DNA of 9,232 bases, from positions 1-9,232 of the forward strand of contig CAIXQV010001095.1 of NCBI GenBank assembly GCA_903921605.1, given 5' to 3'. Origin of the DNA: an uncultured Planctomycetaceae bacterium. GTDB lineage: Bacteria > Planctomycetota > Planctomycetia > Planctomycetales > Planctomycetaceae. Below are positions 6,522-9,232 of the stretch, in pieces. How positions within the stretch are numbered: position 1 is the stretch's first letter; each line of letters starts with the position of its first letter. Both the position numbers and the translations under genes were made by a program. A model generated the notes under the pieces. It searched no databases and was not told the DNA's origin. It was given only the letters and a program-made list of their open reading frames with translations.

Positions 6522-6550
6522 CACAGGAAGCAGTCAACCTGCTTCCTGTG
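6522..6550. other. Perfect 12-bp hairpin after the ligase gene
   Basis: CACAGGAAGCAG (6522-6533), loop TCAAC, CTGCTTCCTGTG (6539-6550) form a perfect inverted repeat starting 11 bp after the ligase stop codon. No T-run follows on the plus strand, so it is not a standard intrinsic terminator. It could protect the 3' end of the operon transcript, act with Rho, or be a protein-binding palindrome in the leader of the next gene. Confidence 0.7.
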
Positions 6551-6631
6551 ATCATCTATCCGATACCAACTAATACAGCAGACAAGTTCTTCCAGCTTGT
6601 CATCATCAACAACAACACAGAAAGCAATCAC

Positions 6632-6919
6632 ATGATCGAAGCACGTCGCCCACTTTTTGAACTCGGCAAAGTCGTTGGAACTCCATCAGCAATCAAGAAG
6701 CTCGAAGAAGCAAAGCTGACCCCATCAGATCTTTTGGATCGTCATGTCCATGGTGACTACGGCGATTTGCACGAAGAAGATCGGGAAGCGAATGAGCTTG
6801 CCGTCAAAGATGGCGAGCGGATTTTGTCGTCGTACCCGATTCCTGGACATGTCAGGATCTGGATCATCACTGAGGCGGATCGCTCCAGTACGACTCTACT
6901 TTTGCCGCATGAATACTAG
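6632..6919 (+). CDS. Small conserved accessory/plasmid-type protein (LDRHVHGDYGDL motif)
   Basis: This is a 95-residue soluble protein. The signature LLDRHVHGDYGDLHEEDREAN at about 35-55 and the ending VRIWIITEADRSSTTLLLPHEY match, from memory, a small family common on plasmids and integrative elements. Members share HGDWG, then EED..N, then a C-terminal W.ITEADRS.T..LLP.EY. It is often annotated as hypothetical or wrongly as a restriction subunit, and its function is unknown. The frame is open upstream to 6437 across the ligase end, but homology begins about ATG 6632 (FELGKVVGTPSAI). The Shine-Dalgarno site is weak (AGAAAG). The 121-bp leader holds the hairpin at 6522-6550 and a diverged copy of the GATAC motif at 6562. 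Confidence 0.8.
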   Translation: MIEARRPLFELGKVVGTPSAIKKLEEAKLTPSDLLDRHVHGDYGDLHEEDREANELAVKDGERILSSYPIPGHVRIWIITEADRSSTTLLLPHEY

Positions 6920-6964
6920 GAAAACGAGAGCACACAGTTACCAGATACTGGCTAATCATTTGTC

Positions 6965-6995
6965 AGACACAGTCACATCGACTGTGTCTTTTTTT
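6965..6995 (+). terminator. Intrinsic terminator lying in the leader of the next gene
   Basis: AGACACAGTC (6965-6974), loop ACATC, GACTGTGTCT (6980-6989) form a perfect 10-bp stem; seven consecutive T (6989-6995), the first closing the stem, form the tract. It starts 46 bp after the preceding stop codon and ends only 17 bp before ATG 7013. It can end the upstream transcript, yet there is almost no room for a promoter between it and the next gene, so attenuation or read-through is likely. Confidence 0.88.
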
Positions 6996-7012
6996 ACAGA
7001 TGGAGTTTGAAA

Positions 7013-7444
7013 ATGGGCTGGTATTACCGCAATGGCGGCACACGAAAAGAACTGATTTCAGAGCTGACAGAAAGCGGCAAGATTACAACTGAACAAGGAA
7101 CAGAAGTCGTCACCAAATGCCTCGCCTCATGCTATCGAGGCGGAGTCTTCTCAGGTGTCTTGTGGGGTGTTTGGGAACGCAATGTCATCAAAGACGGTCA
7201 GAAAATTGAGCCAACTCACCGTTGGATCACGTGCGACATCCTGCAGTGTCAGAAAGGCGATTGGGGCCACAAGCCATTGAGCGAATCAATGCACCCCTAC
7301 TTTTACTCGTGCCCTCTGGGATATCTGAAGCTGGTGCCCATCGAGATCTATGGTGGCAATGAAGAGTGGCGTGAACTTGTCCAGCGGAATCACAGTGAAC
7401 AGGCAGACAAGCGTCGGCAACGCAGGCTTCAGGTGGCTATCTGA
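7013..7444 (+). CDS. Accessory/plasmid-type hypothetical protein (DUF6927-like)
   Basis: This is a 143-residue soluble protein beginning MGWYYRNGGTRKELI. Landmarks are CLASCYRGGVFSGVLWGVWE at about 38-57, RWITCDILQCQKGDWGHKPL at about 73-92 and SMHPYFYSCPLGYLKLVP at about 95-112, with several Cys, Trp and Tyr conserved in type. The pattern MGW....G..R.ELI, then WGYK..E.M.PYYYSCP..YL..VP, is one I associate with DUF6927, a family common on plasmids. That name is recalled with moderate certainty. The function is unknown. ATG 7013 has GGAG (7002-7005) 7 nt upstream and is preferred over TTG 7007. The terminator hairpin at 6965-6995 lies just upstream and would gate its expression. Confidence 0.8.
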   Translation: MGWYYRNGGTRKELISELTESGKITTEQGTEVVTKCLASCYRGGVFSGVLWGVWERNVIKDGQKIEPTHRWITCDILQCQKGDWGHKPLSESMHPYFYSCPLGYLKLVPIEIYGGNEEWRELVQRNHSEQADKRRQRRLQVAI

Positions 7445-7493
7445 TACTGACTAGAAAGGCGTTCAATCAACTCACTCAACAAAGGAACATCTG

Positions 7494-7739
7494 ATGTCTG
7501 ATGCAACTGAAACCATCCGTCGTGAATTGGTCGCCGAGATCAATGCCTCTCCTGGAAGCCGTGAGTACTTAGAAGCCAAGCATGGAAAGGTCTGGAGCAC
7601 CTCCGAGATGCAAGATGAGTTTGAGGTCCTTGGCTTCATGGCTCCGTTGATCGTTGTCGAACAGCGATCTACGGGGACGAAAGGTTCGCTTTACTTCCAA
7701 CACTCGCCCCGTTTTTACTTCGACTTTGAAGCGAAGTGA
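7494..7739 (+). CDS. Small accessory/plasmid-type hypothetical protein
   Basis: This is an 81-residue soluble protein, MSDATETIRRELVAEINA at the start and GSLYFQHSPRFYFDFEAK at the end. A helical N-terminal half (residues 1-40) is followed by a beta-rich half containing FEVLGFMAPLIVVEQRS. Similar small proteins, as I recall them, accompany the DUF6927-like and LDRHVHGDYGDL proteins on mobile DNA; none has an assigned function. AAAGGAA (7481-7487) precedes ATG 7494 at normal spacing. The gene begins 49 bp after the previous stop codon, and a GATACTGACTA motif (7443-7453) lies across the gap. A strong terminator follows. Confidence 0.8.
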   Translation: MSDATETIRRELVAEINASPGSREYLEAKHGKVWSTSEMQDEFEVLGFMAPLIVVEQRSTGTKGSLYFQHSPRFYFDFEAK

Positions 7740-7753
7740 TGAGATCGACAGGA

Positions 7754-7788
7754 GAGGAGTCAGCTTGTTGCTGGCTCCTCTTTTTTTT
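7754..7788 (+). terminator. Intrinsic terminator after the small-gene run
   Basis: GAGGAGTCAGC (7754-7764), loop TTGTT, GCTGGCTCCTC (7770-7780) form an 11-bp stem with one T-G wobble, followed by eight T (7781-7788). It begins 14 bp after the stop at 7739 and closes the plus-strand unit. Confidence 0.93.
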
Positions 7789-8107
7789 GTTGATGTTTTG
7801 GCCGAATCGATCGTCGTGTTGCAAAACTTTTAACTCAACAATTCTGGCCAGTTCCCGATGTCTATCCGATACTGGATACCCCCTATGGGGCGCTACCTCT
7901 GTTGTCGCATTTTTGTTCATGTTGCATTTTTTGTTTTCCCCACTGGGGCTGATGCGCCCCTGAAACTTGAAGCTCTCCATAAAAACGGGAAGCGAAAAAT
8001 CAAAGGGAGTCATGAGTTTTCATTTTGCCAGGGATTTTGCACATGGCGTTGATTGGTGACGAGAGTGGCCTCACGACACCGCCTTACCAATTCTCAGTCA
8101 ACCATGT
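7789..8107. other. Gene-poor stretch between convergent units
   Basis: No credible gene is seen on either strand. The short frames here lack recognisable domains and good starts. The stretch contains the palindrome at 7876-7890, a second CCCC-N3-GGGG palindrome at 7938-7948 overlapping a GGGGC/GCCCC hairpin (7945-7960), several T-rich patches, and a partial GATAC motif copy at 7868. Being between convergent transcripts, it may be decayed coding sequence or a relic control region. Confidence 0.5.
7876..7890. promoter_or_regulatory. Possible CsoR/FrmR-family operator half-match
   Basis: The palindromic core ATACCCCCTATGGGG resembles the G/C-tract, AT-flanked operators bound by CsoR, CstR and FrmR-type repressors (ATACCC...GGGTAT). 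The left arm matches well, but the right flank (GGGGCGC) lacks the expected TAT. No gene starts close downstream on either strand and no such repressor is in the window, so this is only a candidate. Confidence 0.25.
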
Positions 8108-8884
8108 TCAAAGCGGTTGTCGCCTGACTTGTCCCAGTGGCTGCATTAGGAACACTCCAGAAGCCATCAAGGCGATGCAAATCAACTGCGACGGTGACAA
8201 GAATTCCATTCCGAGGATCGCCCCCCGCTCGTCACCTCTTAGAAATTCAAGAGCGAATCTTCCACCCCCATACATGATGAGGTATGTCTCAATTCGGCGC
8301 TCTGTCTGCATCAGTCGCTTTGTGATAAACCATATCCCAAACAAGAGTGCAGCTTCGTACAACTGAACTGGGTGAACGGGCACTGGAAACCCAAATTGCG
8401 TAGAAGCAGGCGAAGCTGGAGGAAAGACGACTGCAGTTGGCAGATTTGTTGGAGTTCCAAAACAGCATCCTCCAAAGAAACAACCAATCCTGCCGAAAGC
8501 ATGTGCGATAGCCAGCGGAGGAATTAGTACGTTGACACTGGCTGCTACTGGCAGGCGATACCACCAAAGCAACGTTAGGCACGTGCTGCCTCCGCAGACT
8601 AATCCTGGAAGAAACGAGAAACCAGAATATCGAGAGCCGAAATCTGCCATCTCTAATAATGAATTGGAATGCAGGAACGTGGTAATTCTGTTTGCGCCCA
8701 TTGCTCCCACAATCAACGAGACGGTCGCAATCATGAACAGTTGATCCGCCATCGTCTTTGGCCAGTGTCGGGCCTCCGCATCCAGGCCGAGGAATGCAAT
8801 GATCAGCCCGATGCCGATGAGCAGTTCGAAAGAGTGGATTGCGACAGACGCTTCGAAGAGATGCAAAGTAATGCCGTGATACAT
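8108..8884 (-). CDS. Prolipoprotein diacylglyceryl transferase (Lgt) family membrane protein, Cys-rich variant
   Basis: This is a 258-residue polytopic membrane protein with about seven hydrophobic segments. Lgt landmarks are HSFELLIGIGLI at 17-28, the signature H128-A-F-G-R132-I-G with CFFGGCCFG at 135-143, V170-H-P-V-Q-L-Y-E-A at about 170-178, and GGGRFALEFLRGD at 206-218 with Arg209, Glu213 and Arg216. Canonical Lgt transfers diacylglycerol from phosphatidylglycerol to lipoprotein cysteines and has GR.GNF.N.E at the signature. Here Asn is replaced and three Cys are introduced. This is the common GCFFGGCC paralogue type, so whether it is a true Lgt is open. ATG 8884 has AGGAG 8 nt upstream and overlaps the upstream stop as TGATG; the GTG at 8902 lacks such a site. 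It is translationally coupled to the upstream membrane protein. Confidence 0.82.
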   Translation of the reverse strand: MYHGITLHLFEASVAIHSFELLIGIGLIIAFLGLDAEARHWPKTMADQLFMIATVSLIVGAMGANRITTFLHSNSLLEMADFGSRYSGFSFLPGLVCGGSTCLTLLWWYRLPVAASVNVLIPPLAIAHAFGRIGCFFGGCCFGTPTNLPTAVVFPPASPASTQFGFPVPVHPVQLYEAALLFGIWFITKRLMQTERRIETYLIMYGGGRFALEFLRGDERGAILGMEFLSPSQLICIALMASGVFLMQPLGQVRRQPL

Positions 8885-9189
8885 CAGGCAAACTCCTGCC
8901 ACGGATCAGTTGTCGGGGCTTTTCCTCCGCCAAGGAAGATGAGCAGAATGGCAATTCCAAAGAACAGACCAGAGGTAAAAAACTGCATTGTGTTGAAGAT
9001 CGACAGGAATATCCCAGCCCCAAGGCAGTAGACTGGAACCTTCTTTACGATTGGCTCGTCAAAAGTGCGAAATGCCTTAACCGTGCCCACAAGGCCGACG
9101 ATTGTCTGAACCAATCCCAGGAGGATGAATTTTCCTCCAAGGGCAGTTGCATCGGCAGCTGCAGCAGAGCTACGAGTCTGTTTTCCCAT
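8884..9189 (-). CDS. Small membrane protein, start uncertain (frame open to the window edge)
   Basis: From ATG 9189 this is a 101-residue protein with a polar Ala-rich start (GKQTRSSAAAADATALGGK) and two or three hydrophobic segments: about 19-37 (KFILLGLVQTIVGLVGTV), 52-70, and 73-87 (GLFFGIAILLIFLGG). The GLVGTVKAF motif faintly recalls MotA/TolQ/ExbB channel subunits, but the resemblance is weak and I would not assign it. The frame has no stop from 9190 to 9232 and reads VGLCTGICFSTLGE before the ATG. The Shine-Dalgarno match at 9189 is poor, so the real gene may start beyond the window. Its TGA overlaps the ATG of the Lgt-like gene, so the two are made together. Confidence 0.6.
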   Translation of the reverse strand: MGKQTRSSAAAADATALGGKFILLGLVQTIVGLVGTVKAFRTFDEPIVKKVPVYCLGAGIFLSIFNTMQFFTSGLFFGIAILLIFLGGGKAPTTDPWQEFA

Positions 9190-9232
9190 CTCGCCAAGTG
9201 TCGAGAAGCAGATTCCCGTACAGAGGCCGACC

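Larger units (their letters stand above)
6051..7453 (+). repeat. Recurring GATACTGRCTA-like motif ahead of successive small genes
   Basis: Copies lie at 6051 (GATACTGACTA), 6562 (GATACCAACTA), 6944 (GATACTGGCTA) and 7443 (GATACTGACTA), all on the plus strand. They are 49, 70, 69 and 51 bp before the ATGs at 6100, 6632, 7013 and 7494. The 6562 and 7443 copies share CTATCYGATAC when extended leftwards. A partial copy, CTATCCGATACTGGATA, is at 7862. Copies could be promoter elements, operators or chance. Exact 11-mers do recur by chance in 9 kb, so the argument rests on their placement. Confidence 0.4.

Noticed and set aside
6064..6555. 163-codon minus-strand frame opposite the ligase C-terminal region
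   Set aside because: No start signal or known motif; it spans the perfect hairpin and reads as a shadow.
7858..8052. 64-codon plus-strand frame with a hydrophobic stretch in the gene-poor region
   Set aside because: No ribosome-binding site, no family resemblance, and it spans the palindromes. Probably chance.
1..9232. CRISPR arrays, tRNA or rRNA genes, intact insertion sequences
   Set aside because: No regularly spaced repeats, tRNA-like cloverleaf, rRNA signature or transposase motifs were seen on either strand.

Overview
The window (about 52% GC by eye, 9.2 kb) reads as bacterial accessory DNA. Its gene families (a DUF6398-type protein, a SEC-C mini-protein, an Lgt-like paralogue, and plasmid-type small proteins) and the loosely packed, strand-switching layout suggest a planctomycete or a relative. 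That lineage call is an inference from gene content; there is no rRNA or marker gene to fix it.

Layout. Positions 1-237 show no recognisable gene. The minus-strand block 2034-238 holds a Coq7/ferritin-like diiron protein, then a DUF6398-type protein 6 bp downstream, then a 31-codon stump of a third protein family. Diverging from it on the plus strand are a small multi-pass membrane protein with a missing or odd N-terminus (2155-2508) and a MOSC-domain protein (2565-3122). Converging on these from the minus strand is a putative Fe(II)/2-oxoglutarate-type oxygenase (3178-3861). Its divergent neighbour is a SEC-C zinc-binding mini-protein (4051-4218), interrupted by homopolymer frameshifts and closed by a clean terminator (4262-4297).

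The most interesting part is 4344-6510: an ADP-ribosylglycohydrolase followed 31 bp later by an ATP-grasping RNA ligase, an apparent two-gene unit for nucleic-acid or ADP-ribose repair. The ligase frame runs on into an unrelated C-terminal domain that has its own good ribosome-binding site and ATG (6100). It may be a separate gene fused by loss of a stop codon. Three more small plasmid-type proteins follow (6632-6919, 7013-7444, 7494-7739). They are separated by a perfect 12-bp hairpin, by a full intrinsic terminator sitting inside a 5' leader, and by a recurring GATACTGRCTA-like motif. A strong terminator (7754-7788) ends the run.

A gene-poor stretch (7789-8107) contains a CsoR-operator-like palindrome with no visible target gene. 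The window closes with a translationally coupled minus-strand pair: a small membrane protein (8884-9189, possibly open at its 5' end) and an Lgt-family membrane protein with a Cys-rich active-site variant (8108-8884). No tRNA, rRNA, CRISPR array or intact insertion sequence was seen.
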